Assembly (NCBI GenBank): GCA_030527825.1
Contig: JAUNAC010000001.1
Span: 62,001 to 126,000 of the forward strand
Source of the DNA: Lautropia sp.
GTDB taxonomy: Bacteria; Pseudomonadota; Gammaproteobacteria; Burkholderiales; Burkholderiaceae_E
DNA length: 64,000 bases
Reading direction: 5' to 3'
The translations under genes were made by a program, and so were the position numbers. This document shows, in pieces, positions 46,107-54,606 of this stretch. The first letter of the stretch is position 1. Every line of letters begins with the position of its first letter. The notes below the pieces were generated by a model. It was not told the DNA's origin, ran no database searches, and saw nothing but the letters and a program-made list of their open reading frames with translations.

Positions 46107-47090
46107 TCAGGCGGGCAATCCTTCGCACTCATCCAGACCCAGATGGATGTTCATCGCCTGAATGGCCGCACCGCTCGCCCCCTTGCCCAGGTTGTCGATA
46201 CGTGACATGACCAGGCACTGGTCATCATGGCCGAAGACAAACAGGTCGGCCCGATTCGTGCCTCGCGCGCCCTCCACATCGAAGAACCCTTCCGCCGGCG
46301 CGGCGGCCAGCGGCGCAACGCGCACAAAATGCTCCTGAGCATAGCGGGCCGATAGCGCCGCATGGATAGCCTCCCGGCTGACATCCCGACTCCCGAGCGC
46401 CCGCAGATGGGCCAGATCCAGCGCGAGGCTGACGGTTAGCCCCTGATAGAACGGCCCCACCACCGGCATGAACACCGGCGCCCTGTTCAACCGGGCATAG
46501 CGGGTCATCTCCGGCAAGTGCTTGTGCGTCAGCCCCAGGGCATAAGGCCGCGGTGCCAGCAGCGCAGGCGGCGAACCGGTCTGACCATCCCGTGCAGCCT
46601 GGTACTGGCGGATCATCTGCTTGCCCCCTCCGGAGTAGCCGGTGTGCGAGACAGCCGACAACGGATAATCTGGTGGCAACAGACCGGCATCCACCAAAGG
46701 CCGGATGGCCAGGATGAACGCGGTCGCATGGCAGCCCGGATTGGTAATCCGCTTGCTGGCCACCATACGCTCCCGCTGCCCGCTCTCCAGCTCGGGCAGT
46801 CCGTACACCCAGTCAGGATCCACCCGATGGGCCGTGCTGGTATCAATAACGCACGTCGCCGGATTACCGATCAGGCCGGCCGATTCGCGCGCAGCGGCAT
46901 CCGGCAGGCACAGAAAGGCCACATCGGCCGAATTCAGCAACCGTGCCCGCTCCACTGGATCCTTGCGCAGGGCCGGATCAATGCGCAATACCGAAATGTC
47001 CCGACGGTTCCGCAGATAGTCGTCGATCTGCAACCCGGTTGTCCCTTCCTGACCATCTACAAATACAGAATAAATATTCATATCTTTCAT
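46107..47090 (-). CDS. argC: N-acetyl-gamma-glutamyl-phosphate reductase (type 2 ArgC)
   Basis: ArgC reduces N-acetylglutamyl phosphate in arginine synthesis. 'VFVDGQEGTTGLQI' (NADPH site) and the catalytic cysteine in 'ITNPGCHATAF' identify it; 'HTGYSGGGK' is also conserved. The 327-residue length matches the short type 2 form. Two Met codons, at 47090 and 47081, are possible starts. It lies between grxD and ubiX on the opposite strand. Confidence 0.93.
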   Translation of the reverse strand: MKDMNIYSVFVDGQEGTTGLQIDDYLRNRRDISVLRIDPALRKDPVERARLLNSADVAFLCLPDAAARESAGLIGNPATCVIDTSTAHRVDPDWVYGLPELESGQRERMVASKRITNPGCHATAFILAIRPLVDAGLLPPDYPLSAVSHTGYSGGGKQMIRQYQAARDGQTGSPPALLAPRPYALGLTHKHLPEMTRYARLNRAPVFMPVVGPFYQGLTVSLALDLAHLRALGSRDVSREAIHAALSARYAQEHFVRVAPLAAAPAEGFFDVEGARGTNRADLFVFGHDDQCLVMSRIDNLGKGASGAAIQAMNIHLGLDECEGLPA

Positions 47091-47278
47091 CCAGGGATAG
47101 CGTGCGCCACCCGCGTGATTCTGGCCGCAAATCCTGTCTGGCGATCTCATTGTCCCCGGGCCGGGTAGTGAGATCGCCGGACATCATCCCTGGCAAACGA
47201 TTTGCATCCATACGCGCAGCATTGCAAACTATCAGCCCTCCCTCCTGCCTGCCCGAAGCACCTTTTCTGCCACCCGCC

Positions 47279-47869
47279 ATGCCCCGTCGTCTCATCCTAG
47301 CCATTACCGGTGCCAGCGGTGCCATCCTGGGCGTGCGCCTGCTGGAATATCTGCGCCTTCTGCCAGACATCGAAACTCACCTGCTGGTATCCGCTGCAGG
47401 CTGGCAGACGATTGCCATGGAAATGGACCGCAGCCGTCCCGAGATAGAGGCGCTGGCCGACCTGGTACATCCCGTCAAGGACATCGGCGCCAACATCGCC
47501 TCCGGCTCCTTCCGTACGGACGGCATGATAATCGCCCCCTGTTCCATGCGCACTCTCGCAGCCATCGCCATGGGGCTGTCCGACAACCTCATCAGCCGCG
47601 CGGCAGACGTTACCCTGAAAGAGCGCCGCAGACTCGTGCTGCTGACCCGGGAAACCCCCCTGAATCTGGCCCACCTGCGCAACATGACTGCTGTCACCGA
47701 AATGGGCGGCATCATCTGGCCCCCTGTCCCGGCCTTCTATCAGCGTCCGGCCGATCTGAACGCCATGGTCGATCACATGGTCGGCCGCGTCCTGGATCTG
47801 TTCGACATCGATCAAAAGCTCGCACCAGCATGGGATCCAGTCCGCGGCAGCCGTGCCCGGACAGTCTAA
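47279..47869 (+). CDS. ubiX: flavin prenyltransferase UbiX
   Basis: UbiX makes prenylated FMN, the cofactor of the UbiD decarboxylase in ubiquinone synthesis. The N-terminal 'LILAITGASGAILGVRLLEYL' and the FMN/substrate segment 'IIAPCSMRTLAAIAMGLSDNLI' are diagnostic, as is 'RRLVLLTRETPLN'. The ATG at 47279 gives 196 residues, the normal length. No strong Shine-Dalgarno is visible. Confidence 0.95.
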   Translation: MPRRLILAITGASGAILGVRLLEYLRLLPDIETHLLVSAAGWQTIAMEMDRSRPEIEALADLVHPVKDIGANIASGSFRTDGMIIAPCSMRTLAAIAMGLSDNLISRAADVTLKERRRLVLLTRETPLNLAHLRNMTAVTEMGGIIWPPVPAFYQRPADLNAMVDHMVGRVLDLFDIDQKLAPAWDPVRGSRARTV

Positions 47870-48012
47870 GCTCCTCCGGCAATCCTTACTGTTTCGCCAC
47901 CGCAACGAAGCCATAGCCCCGGCGCAACGCGAGCAGATACTGCCAGCACGCGACTGCTGCCGTTCGTCATACCAGTGATATGCTGGCCAGCGTGCTGTAA
48001 ACCCGCCTAGCC

Positions 48013-48087
48013 TATAGTGCGTTTCAGTTGGCAGGACAAGAGGGGGATCCCTTGATCAGACGCCATATCCCCGTTGTCGTTGTCCTG
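48013..48087 (+). promoter_or_regulatory. candidate promoter and stem-forming leader of the opacity-like porin gene
   Basis: A -10-like TATAGT is at 48013-48018, without a clear -35. Downstream, CAGGACAA (48032-48039) and TTGTCCTG (48080-48087) are perfect 8-base complements separated by 40 bases, so the leader could fold into a long stem-loop that ends 12 bases before the AAGGAA ribosome site. Post-transcriptional control of outer-membrane protein mRNAs is common, which makes this plausible. Confidence 0.4.
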
Positions 48088-48113
48088 TCATTTCAAGACA
48101 AGGAAGAAAGACC

Positions 48114-48740
48114 ATGAAAAAACAAGCGCAAACACTCCTCATCGCGCTGACCACCCTGGGCGCGCTGGCCTGTTCGAGCGCCGCAGTTGCCCGGGACGGT
48201 CTCTATATCCAGGGCGACATCGGCCTGGGCCACCTGAAGGTCGATGACAGCGAAAAACTGCGCATCAGCAACGTCGGCAGCAAAATCAAGGACTCATACA
48301 AAGAGTCCGGTTTCATGCCGCGCATCTCGATTGGCTCCGAGCTGGGCGATGGTCTGCGCGTTGCGGCGGACTTCACTCACTACAAGGACATGAAAAACAG
48401 CTACACCACCGCCACACAGGCCATTCAGACATCCAGTGTCAAGGCCAATGGCTTCGGTGTCTCAGCGATCTATGATTACGACACAGGGACGGAGTTCACG
48501 CCCTACGTGGGTGGCCGGCTGTCTGCCAACAAACTGAAGTACGCTGCCGGTTATACCGCAACCGGCGAGCGCCTCTCTTCCAGCACCAGCAAGACCAAGT
48601 TTGGTTATGGTCTGCTGCTGGGAGTTGCCTACCGGCTGGATGACATGATGACCCTGGATGCCGGGTACCGCTATAACCACCTGGACAGCAAACTGAACGC
48701 GCACGAATTCTCTGTGGGTGTTCGCTACTACTTCAACTGA
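48114..48740 (+). CDS. opacity-family outer-membrane beta-barrel protein
   Basis: The 208-residue protein has a signal peptide ('LLIALTTLGALACSSAAVARD') and the alternating beta-strand pattern of an 8-stranded barrel. It ends in 'GVRYYFN', and features 'YIQGDIGLGHLKV' and 'FTPYVGGRLSANKLKY' like Opa/NspA and related porins. It is predicted to lie in the outer membrane; the ligand is unknown. A good AAGGAA precedes the ATG. Single gene with its own leader. Confidence 0.85.
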   Translation: MKKQAQTLLIALTTLGALACSSAAVARDGLYIQGDIGLGHLKVDDSEKLRISNVGSKIKDSYKESGFMPRISIGSELGDGLRVAADFTHYKDMKNSYTTATQAIQTSSVKANGFGVSAIYDYDTGTEFTPYVGGRLSANKLKYAAGYTATGERLSSSTSKTKFGYGLLLGVAYRLDDMMTLDAGYRYNHLDSKLNAHEFSVGVRYYFN

Positions 48741-48758
48741 GCCTCCTCAGCCCCATCG

Positions 48759-48791
48759 CCCACCGACCGGATGCAGACTCTGGCCGGTGGG
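48759..48791 (+). terminator. stem-loop after the outer-membrane protein gene
   Basis: CCCACCGACC pairs with GGCCGGTGGG, 10 positions with one mismatch, around a 13-base loop, 19 bases after the stop codon. No T tract follows; probable transcript end or stabilising structure. Confidence 0.45.
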
Positions 48792-48941
48792 CCATGGTAA
48801 CCGGGCTCCGTCACGCGGGCCCCCCATTTTCTGGCCTGCTATTGGGTCGCATCGCAGGCACCAGGAATAGATGCCGCATTCCCGGGCACGCTATCATGGA
48901 TGGAGACTGTTCGACAGACCCCTGCTCCGGAGAAACAAGCA

Positions 48942-49301
48942 ATGCGACTGCTCCTGGTATGGCTCATCAATGCTGCCGCCATTTTCCTGCTGCCCTACGT
49001 GCTGGCCGCCGTACATATCAAGGACTTTGGGACAGCCATGCTGGTGGCCCTGGTCATCGGCCTACTCAATACCTTCATCCGGCCCGTACTGTTTGTCCTG
49101 ACGCTGCCCGTCAATATCCTGACCATGGGCCTGTTTTCTCTCGTACTGAATGGCCTGATGTTCTGGGTCAGCGCACGCCTGATTGATAACTTTAGCATCA
49201 CGGGGTTCTGGTGGGCCGTGCTCGCTGCCATCATCTACAGCTTCATCAGCAGCCTGATCAGCCACGTCCTGCTCAGCGAACAGCAGATTCCTCCTGCCTA
49301 A
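48942..49301 (+). CDS. YvlD/phage holin family 4 membrane protein
   Basis: The 119-residue protein has four hydrophobic segments and the family motif 'LNTFIRPVLFVLTLPVNILTMG' followed by 'LFSLVLNGLMFW'. Such proteins are found in many bacteria outside prophages; their function is not established. The ATG at 48942 is preceded by GGAGAA; the longer frame from 48900 has no match. No phage genes are nearby. Confidence 0.82.
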   Translation: MRLLLVWLINAAAIFLLPYVLAAVHIKDFGTAMLVALVIGLLNTFIRPVLFVLTLPVNILTMGLFSLVLNGLMFWVSARLIDNFSITGFWWAVLAAIIYSFISSLISHVLLSEQQIPPA

Positions 49302-49317
49302 CCAGACTGCCCTGTAT

Positions 49318-50079
49318 TCAACGCGATGTCCCCAGCGCCATGGTCCAGTATGAGGCGTACTGGCTGCCGGATCCGCCGGGAATGACCGCCAGGCCGACCT
49401 CACGAATATCGGCACGCATGAGCGCCTTGCAATGCGAAGGGCTTGCAATCCAGGCCCGCATGGCTTCATCCAGCGTCCGAAAACCAGCGGCGATGTTCTC
49501 ATCGGCCTGCGCCCAGTTGTACTGGACCATCTCGAAACGGTTCCAGACATATTTGCCATCTTCCCAACCGTGGCTGAACTGGTTGGTTCTGCGCATCCAT
49601 TCAGATTCCAGCAGCGCCGCATACGCCACCTGCGGATTCCAGCGCAGCGGCCCTGCTGCCGGCATGGGCAGAGTGCCGCAGGTACGCGCCTCGGCCCGTG
49701 CCGCATTCACGGCCGCCACGACCTGCTGGGCCAGCCTGTGATATGCCCGCTCTCCCTGACCCGGTTGCCCGGATGGCGTCACCAAGCCTGCATTCACCTG
49801 ATCCTGCCGGAGCGGAGCCTGCGACGGTACGGGCGCGGCGCTTTCGGCTGCCGCTTCCTTCGTCACCCCGGCATCACCACTGACCAGTGGCAGACCCAGC
49901 GCCAGATATTCAGCACGGACCTGAGCGGCATTACCCTGGCCCAGGGCGGGCTCCAGCCCCATCTCGGCGCCACCGCCGCCACCGCAGGCGCCTACTGCCC
50001 CCAGCAGGCCCGAAGCCAGGATCAGGGAAATCCCATGGCCTCCAGTTTTGATACCCTGCACGATCCTGCCCCCACACAT
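49318..50079 (-). CDS. CAP (SCP/PR-1) domain lipoprotein
   Basis: The 253-residue product has a signal peptide ending in 'VGACGGGGG', a likely lipobox, then an Ala/Glu/Pro linker and a CAP domain. CAP features are 'VNAARAEARTCG', 'FSHGWEDG', 'ENIAAGFRTLDEAMRAWIASPSHCKALM' and 'EVGLAV'. Bacterial CAP lipoproteins are exported and of largely unknown function. It is convergent with the YvlD-like gene. Confidence 0.85.
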   Translation of the reverse strand: MCGGRIVQGIKTGGHGISLILASGLLGAVGACGGGGGAEMGLEPALGQGNAAQVRAEYLALGLPLVSGDAGVTKEAAAESAAPVPSQAPLRQDQVNAGLVTPSGQPGQGERAYHRLAQQVVAAVNAARAEARTCGTLPMPAAGPLRWNPQVAYAALLESEWMRRTNQFSHGWEDGKYVWNRFEMVQYNWAQADENIAAGFRTLDEAMRAWIASPSHCKALMRADIREVGLAVIPGGSGSQYASYWTMALGTSR

Positions 50080-50215
50080 GGTTTCCAGTGGGGCGGATTG
50101 TCATTTAGCAACGATTCTGTGTCTTTGAGGATACGTTCTGACGGTTAGCGGCAACATCCCGGTGGTATTGGGAGGATCGAAAGTGGCGCTCGGCCCGGCT
50201 GGCCGGTACGGCGTC

Positions 50216-51733
50216 TCATTCCTGGGGATCGAACTTCATATCCTGATAGCGGATGAAGCGCGATCCACGAACCAGCCGGTAGACCAGCCAGATTCCCAGG
50301 AAAATGGGCAGACCGATATAGGTGGCCACCACCCCGGCCCAGTCAATTCTCTCTTCCATGAACGCCTGATAATTCTGGCCCAGTGTAATGACCAGACACA
50401 ACGCAAAGGCGAATAGCGGACCAAAAGGAAAACAGGAAGCCCGATAGGGCAAATCGGCCAAGCGCCTACCCTGCGCAAGATACCCCTTGCGAAAGCGATA
50501 ATGGCTGATGGCGATCCCCAGCCAGGCGATGAAACCGGTCATGCCGGACAGATTCAGCAGCCAGATGTAGATGGTTTCGGCACTGGCCAGATAGCTGGCA
50601 AAGCACAGGGCGGCCACCAGTGTCGTCGCCAGCAGTGCATAGACGGGCACACCCCGCGCTGAAACCCGCGCAAAGATCCGGGGCGCCATACCCCGGCAGG
50701 CCAGGGTGTACAGCATGCGCGTGGAAGCATACATGCCGGAATTCCCTGCCGAGAGCACGGAGGTCAGAACCACGGCATTCATCACCGCCGCGGCCGACAG
50801 CAGACCGGCCCGCTCAAAAACCAAGGTAAAGGGACTGACGCTCACATCTCCGACATCATTGCGCAACAGCCGCGGATCGGTATAGGGGATGAGCAGGCTG
50901 ATTACCAGAATCGCCAGAATGTAAAACAGCAGGATCCGCCAGAAGACCTGCCGCACCGCGCGGGGGATGTTTTTGCCCGGATCGGCTGATTCACCAGCGG
51001 CAATGCCGATCAGTTCGGTGCCCTGAAAAGAAAAGCCAACGATCATGGCCACCCCGATCAGCGCAGCGAAACCGCCCGCAAAGGGCGCATCTCCGGTGAA
51101 CCAGTTGGCCAGATGGGAGGAAAAGGTCTCCGCGCGACCGTCGCCGTGCAGAATGCCCACCACCATGAGCAGGCCGACGGCAATGAAAATGATCACGGTC
51201 GTCACCTTGATGGCGGCAAACCAGTATTCCGCCTCTCCGAAGCCCTTGACCGAGATGGCATTGAGCAGAAACATGATGCCCAGAAAAACGGCGCTCCAGA
51301 ACACACCGGGCACGTCGGGGAACCAGTAGCCCATGACCATCTGCGCCGCCACCAGATCGACCGCAATGGTGATGGCCCAGTTGTACCAATAATTCCAGCC
51401 CAGCGCGAAGCCAAAGCCTTCGTCGACGTAACGGGCTCCGTAGGTAGCAAAAGAACCGGAAACCGGCATATGGGCCGCCAGTTCGCCCAGACTGGTCATC
51501 AGGAAATAAACCATCAACCCGATGAGCCCATAGGCCAGCAGAGCCCCGCCAGGGCCGGCCTGCGAGATGGTGGCGCCCGAGGCCACAAACAGCCCGGTAC
51601 CAATAGAACCACCGATGGCGATCATCGAGAGATGCCTGGCTTTCAGCGAACGGCGAAGCCCTCCCCCACCAGCAGACGTTTTGTCGTCGGACAGGCCAGG
51701 GGCATGGGATGATGGGGCTGTGTCGGTCTTCAT
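50216..51733 (-). CDS. lysP: lysine-specific permease LysP
   Basis: This 505-residue amino-acid permease has 12 expected membrane helices. Its sequence closely follows E. coli LysP over long stretches, e.g. 'HLSMIAIGGSIGTGLFVASG', 'GWNYWYNWAITIAVDLVAAQ' and 'TELIGIAAGESADPGKNIPR', so lysine import is likely. In E. coli LysP also controls CadC; no cad genes are in view. The N-terminal 25 residues are a Ser/Gly tail. It lies 112 bases downstream of a tRNA gene on the same strand. Confidence 0.93.
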   Translation of the reverse strand: MKTDTAPSSHAPGLSDDKTSAGGGGLRRSLKARHLSMIAIGGSIGTGLFVASGATISQAGPGGALLAYGLIGLMVYFLMTSLGELAAHMPVSGSFATYGARYVDEGFGFALGWNYWYNWAITIAVDLVAAQMVMGYWFPDVPGVFWSAVFLGIMFLLNAISVKGFGEAEYWFAAIKVTTVIIFIAVGLLMVVGILHGDGRAETFSSHLANWFTGDAPFAGGFAALIGVAMIVGFSFQGTELIGIAAGESADPGKNIPRAVRQVFWRILLFYILAILVISLLIPYTDPRLLRNDVGDVSVSPFTLVFERAGLLSAAAVMNAVVLTSVLSAGNSGMYASTRMLYTLACRGMAPRIFARVSARGVPVYALLATTLVAALCFASYLASAETIYIWLLNLSGMTGFIAWLGIAISHYRFRKGYLAQGRRLADLPYRASCFPFGPLFAFALCLVITLGQNYQAFMEERIDWAGVVATYIGLPIFLGIWLVYRLVRGSRFIRYQDMKFDPQE

Positions 51734-51845
51734 CGGGGCAGTGCGCGGACATGAATGTCCGGAACACCACAGAATACGCTGCTCGGACCGCGTCCTGCCC
51801 GACTGAAAAAGCGCTGGCTGCGCTGCCCGGAACTAGATGGGAAGA

Positions 51846-51921
51846 TGGTGCCGCTTGTCGGATTCGAACTGACGACCTACCGCTTACAAGGCGGTTGCTC
51901 TACCAACTGAGCTAAAGCGGC
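51846..51921 (-). tRNA. tRNA-Thr (anticodon UGU)
   Basis: A 76-base cloverleaf with encoded CCA. The acceptor GCCGCTT pairs with AAGCGGC, the D-arm is GCTC-AGTTGGTA-GAGC, and the anticodon stem ACCGC/GCGGT holds the loop CTTGTAA with anticodon TGT. The T-arm GTCAG/CCGAC has one A-C mismatch, which is also present in E. coli tRNA-Thr and does not indicate a pseudogene. A TAGAAT -10-like hexamer lies upstream at 51963-51968. Confidence 0.97.
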
Positions 51922-52054
51922 CACGATAACCGTGACATGCACACGCAAGAGCATGCGCGGCGATTCTATCAGGCAATGCGGCAATCAGGCATCCGCAACG
52001 ATAAGTACTGCCAGACCGACATGTTAGCGCATCTTTCCCCGGTCTGGCCAAAAC

Positions 52055-52933
52055 TTATTTGACGCGCACCAGCCGGGGGCGACCGCCGGTCGGCACGGGA
52101 GGCGGCTCGGGCGGAGGGCCATCGTCCGCGGCAGGCGATGCAGGCGCCGGCGCTCCGGACGGTATCGGCTCACTGCCCGGCGGCTGAGCACTCTCCTCCT
52201 CTGCCTTGCTCCGTGCCTTGCCGCTTCCCTTGGCGCGCACCGTCTTCTCCTTGGCCGCGCCTGCCGCCGTGGCAGACGGGGTGCGGCGGGCAGAGGCACT
52301 GCGTCCGGCAGCCGGCTTGCGGCGGTTGCGGGCAGGCGTTCCGGCGGTATCTGCACCATCATCCCTCCCGACAGGTGCTGATCCGTCTGCGGGTAGCGCC
52401 GCTGCATCATCGATGCCGCCCTGGGCGCCGGCAGGGCTGGAAGCCGGGGGGGCAGGCGGGTCCGTCCGGGTGTCCGGGACTGACCGAAGTGTCGGCCGGG
52501 CAGCACGGGCGGAGCGTAAGTCCACCACATCGCCGCCGGCCGCGTGATCTGGTACGCGCTCTGCACCCGACGGCGTTTCAGCCACCGGGGCCTCATCCGC
52601 CCCTTCTGCCGGCGTCTCGCCACCCTCCAGGCCGAAAGGCACAATAAAGCCGGTCTCCCGGGCAAAAATGGCCATCACATGACTAACAGGTACAACTATG
52701 TATTCCGCCACACCACCGAAGCGCGCCTGAAATTCAATCTGCTCATTACCCATCTCCAGACCATGTGTGGCGCTGGCCGATACATTAAGGATAATTTCGC
52801 CATTGCGGACATACTGCTGCGGTACCCGGACATGGCGGCCGGCGCGCACAACCAGATGAGGGGTGTAGCCGTTGTCACAGCACCATTCGTAAATAGCGCG
52901 GATCAGATAGGGTTTGGTGGAAATTTCGGCCAT
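52055..52933 (-). CDS. sspB: ClpXP specificity factor SspB with very long linker
   Basis: SspB delivers ssrA-tagged and other substrates to ClpXP. Residues about 1-105 form the substrate-binding domain ('TKPYLIRAIYEWCCDNGYTPHL', 'NVSASATHGLEM', 'ARFGGVAEYIVVP'). The last residues 'GGRPRLVRVK' are the ClpX-docking tail. Between them is a low-complexity linker of about 175 residues, rich in Ala, Pro, Ser, Arg and Glu, far longer than the 40-50 residues in E. coli. It lies 22 bases downstream of sspA on the same strand. Confidence 0.95.
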   Translation of the reverse strand: MAEISTKPYLIRAIYEWCCDNGYTPHLVVRAGRHVRVPQQYVRNGEIILNVSASATHGLEMGNEQIEFQARFGGVAEYIVVPVSHVMAIFARETGFIVPFGLEGGETPAEGADEAPVAETPSGAERVPDHAAGGDVVDLRSARAARPTLRSVPDTRTDPPAPPASSPAGAQGGIDDAAALPADGSAPVGRDDGADTAGTPARNRRKPAAGRSASARRTPSATAAGAAKEKTVRAKGSGKARSKAEEESAQPPGSEPIPSGAPAPASPAADDGPPPEPPPVPTGGRPRLVRVK

Positions 52934-52955
52934 CAGACATCCATCTTAGGTGAAA

Positions 52956-53570
52956 TCAGCGACGCATGACCTTCTCAGACGGCGTGAGCGCCTCGATGTA
53001 GGCCGGCCGCGAGAAAATCCGCTCTGCATACTTCATCAATGGTGCGGCTGTCTTGGGCATTTCGATGGAATAGTGATCCAGCCGCCACAGCAGCGGCGCC
53101 ATGGTCACGTCCAGCATCGAGAAATCATCGCCCAGCATGAAACGGTTTTTCACGAAAATTGGGGCCAGCTGGGTCAGACGTTCCCGGATCTGCGTACGGG
53201 CACGCTCCATCGTCCGCGCAGTTTCCTTGTCATGGTCACGGCGCTCCAGCGTCTGCACGTGCACAAACAGTTCGCGTTCAAAATTGAACAGGAACAGCCG
53301 CGTACGGGCACGCATGACGGGATCGGCCGGCATGAGCTGCGGATGGGGGAAACGCTCGTCGATATATTCGTTGATAATGTTCGACTCGTAGAGAATCAGA
53401 TCCCGCTCGACCAGTACCGGAACCTGCCCATAGGGGTTCATGATCGAAATGTCTTCGGGTTTGTTGTAGAGATCCACATCCCGAATCTCGAAATCCATGC
53501 CTTTCTCGAACAGCACGAAGCGACAACGCTGACTGAATGGACAGGTCGTGCCGGAATAAAGCACCATCAT
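52956..53570 (-). CDS. sspA: stringent starvation protein A
   Basis: SspA is an RNA-polymerase-associated glutathione-S-transferase fold protein. It shows the thioredoxin-like N-terminal domain ('SGTTCPFSQRCRFVLFEKGM', 'NPYGQVPVLVERDLILYES') and the all-helical C-terminal domain. ATG codons at 53570 and 53567 are adjacent; AGGAG lies about 10 bases upstream. It is directly upstream of sspB and downstream of petC, as in other Betaproteobacteria. Confidence 0.95.
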   Translation of the reverse strand: MMVLYSGTTCPFSQRCRFVLFEKGMDFEIRDVDLYNKPEDISIMNPYGQVPVLVERDLILYESNIINEYIDERFPHPQLMPADPVMRARTRLFLFNFERELFVHVQTLERRDHDKETARTMERARTQIRERLTQLAPIFVKNRFMLGDDFSMLDVTMAPLLWRLDHYSIEMPKTAAPLMKYAERIFSRPAYIEALTPSEKVMRR

Positions 53571-53702
53571 GGGGAGAAATCTCCTGAGAACAATGAGGCC
53601 AGAGGCTGATATCTGGCCCAGCAAGATAGCACGCCGCGCGTCAAAAGCCCAGAATATTTCCTATCATGAAAATCACAGGGATGCCCTGGCCAGACGACCC
53701 GT

Positions 53703-54584
53703 TCACTTGATGTCTTTCCAGTATTCGCGGTTCAGCCAGCGGGCGCAAAGTACAAACACGGCAATGAACAGCAGTACCCAGATTCCCAGGCGGCTGCGCG
53801 TGGCGGCGGTGGGATCGGACATGAAGGTCATGAAAGCGACCAGATTGGCGACCCGGTCATCGAATTCGGCCTGAGAAAGCGCACCGCCTTCGGCCTGGCC
53901 CAATGTCATGCGGCTCTCTTCCCGCAGGCCCGCATCATGAAGGGTGTTGATTTTTTCGGTACGGGTACCGTCGCGGCCATAGGTCACCGTGGTGCGTGTC
54001 CAGCCATTCTCCCTGCCGGTGGCAGGATCCGTCGCCGGTGCGAGCCGTTCCTCGGAGGCGCCCCGCATCCCCTGCCAGTGCCACAGGACGTTAGGCATAC
54101 CCACGTTGGGGAAAACGGCGTTGTTCCATCCCGTTTCACGGCTGGCATCGCGGTAATAACTGCGCAGATAGGTATAGATCCAGTCTGCGCCACTGCCGGA
54201 TCCAGAAGCGCGTGCACGCGCCTCGACCGACAGATCAGGCGGAGCGGCACCGAACCACGCCTTGGCGTCTTCCGGGCGCAGGGCCACCTTCATCAGATCA
54301 CCTACCCGTCCACCGGTGAACTGCAGGCTGGCACTGATCTGTTCATCACTCAGGCCGATGTCCTTCAGGCGGTTGAAGCGCATCATCGACGCGGAATGAC
54401 AGCTCAGACAGTAATTGACGAAGGTTCGCGCACCATCCTGCAGGGCTGCCTTGCTCTGCAGCTTTTCAACAGGGAACCTGTCAAGATGAACGCTTTCGGA
54501 AGCCAGGACGGTCGCAGGCGCGATACAGGCCAGTGCAATCGCACAGCGGCCAAGGCGGCGACGGATATCAACGGTGATGTTCAT
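53703..54584 (-). CDS. petC: cytochrome c1 of the bc1 complex
   Basis: This heme c protein passes electrons from the Rieske protein to soluble cytochrome c. The heme site is 'CLSCHSASMMRFNRL'; the distal Met region is 'NVGMPNVLW', and a single C-terminal membrane anchor ('IWVLLFIAVFVLCARWLNREYWKDI') holds it in the inner membrane. A signal peptide precedes the mature protein. I chose the ATG at 54584, which gives a clean signal peptide; an ATG at 54605 is also possible. It is the third gene of petABC. Confidence 0.93.
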   Translation of the reverse strand: MNITVDIRRRLGRCAIALACIAPATVLASESVHLDRFPVEKLQSKAALQDGARTFVNYCLSCHSASMMRFNRLKDIGLSDEQISASLQFTGGRVGDLMKVALRPEDAKAWFGAAPPDLSVEARARASGSGSGADWIYTYLRSYYRDASRETGWNNAVFPNVGMPNVLWHWQGMRGASEERLAPATDPATGRENGWTRTTVTYGRDGTRTEKINTLHDAGLREESRMTLGQAEGGALSQAEFDDRVANLVAFMTFMSDPTAATRSRLGIWVLLFIAVFVLCARWLNREYWKDIK

Positions 54585-54606
54585 GCGGATCTCGCTGCCT
54601 GCCATG

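Noticed and set aside
48942-49301. Phage remnant, because the family is named 'phage holin family 4'.
   Set aside because: YvlD-type proteins are common chromosomal genes, and no phage gene is nearby.
51846-51921. Possible tRNA pseudogene because of a T-stem A-C mismatch.
   Set aside because: The same mismatch occurs in E. coli tRNA-Thr; all other stems pair and CCA is encoded.
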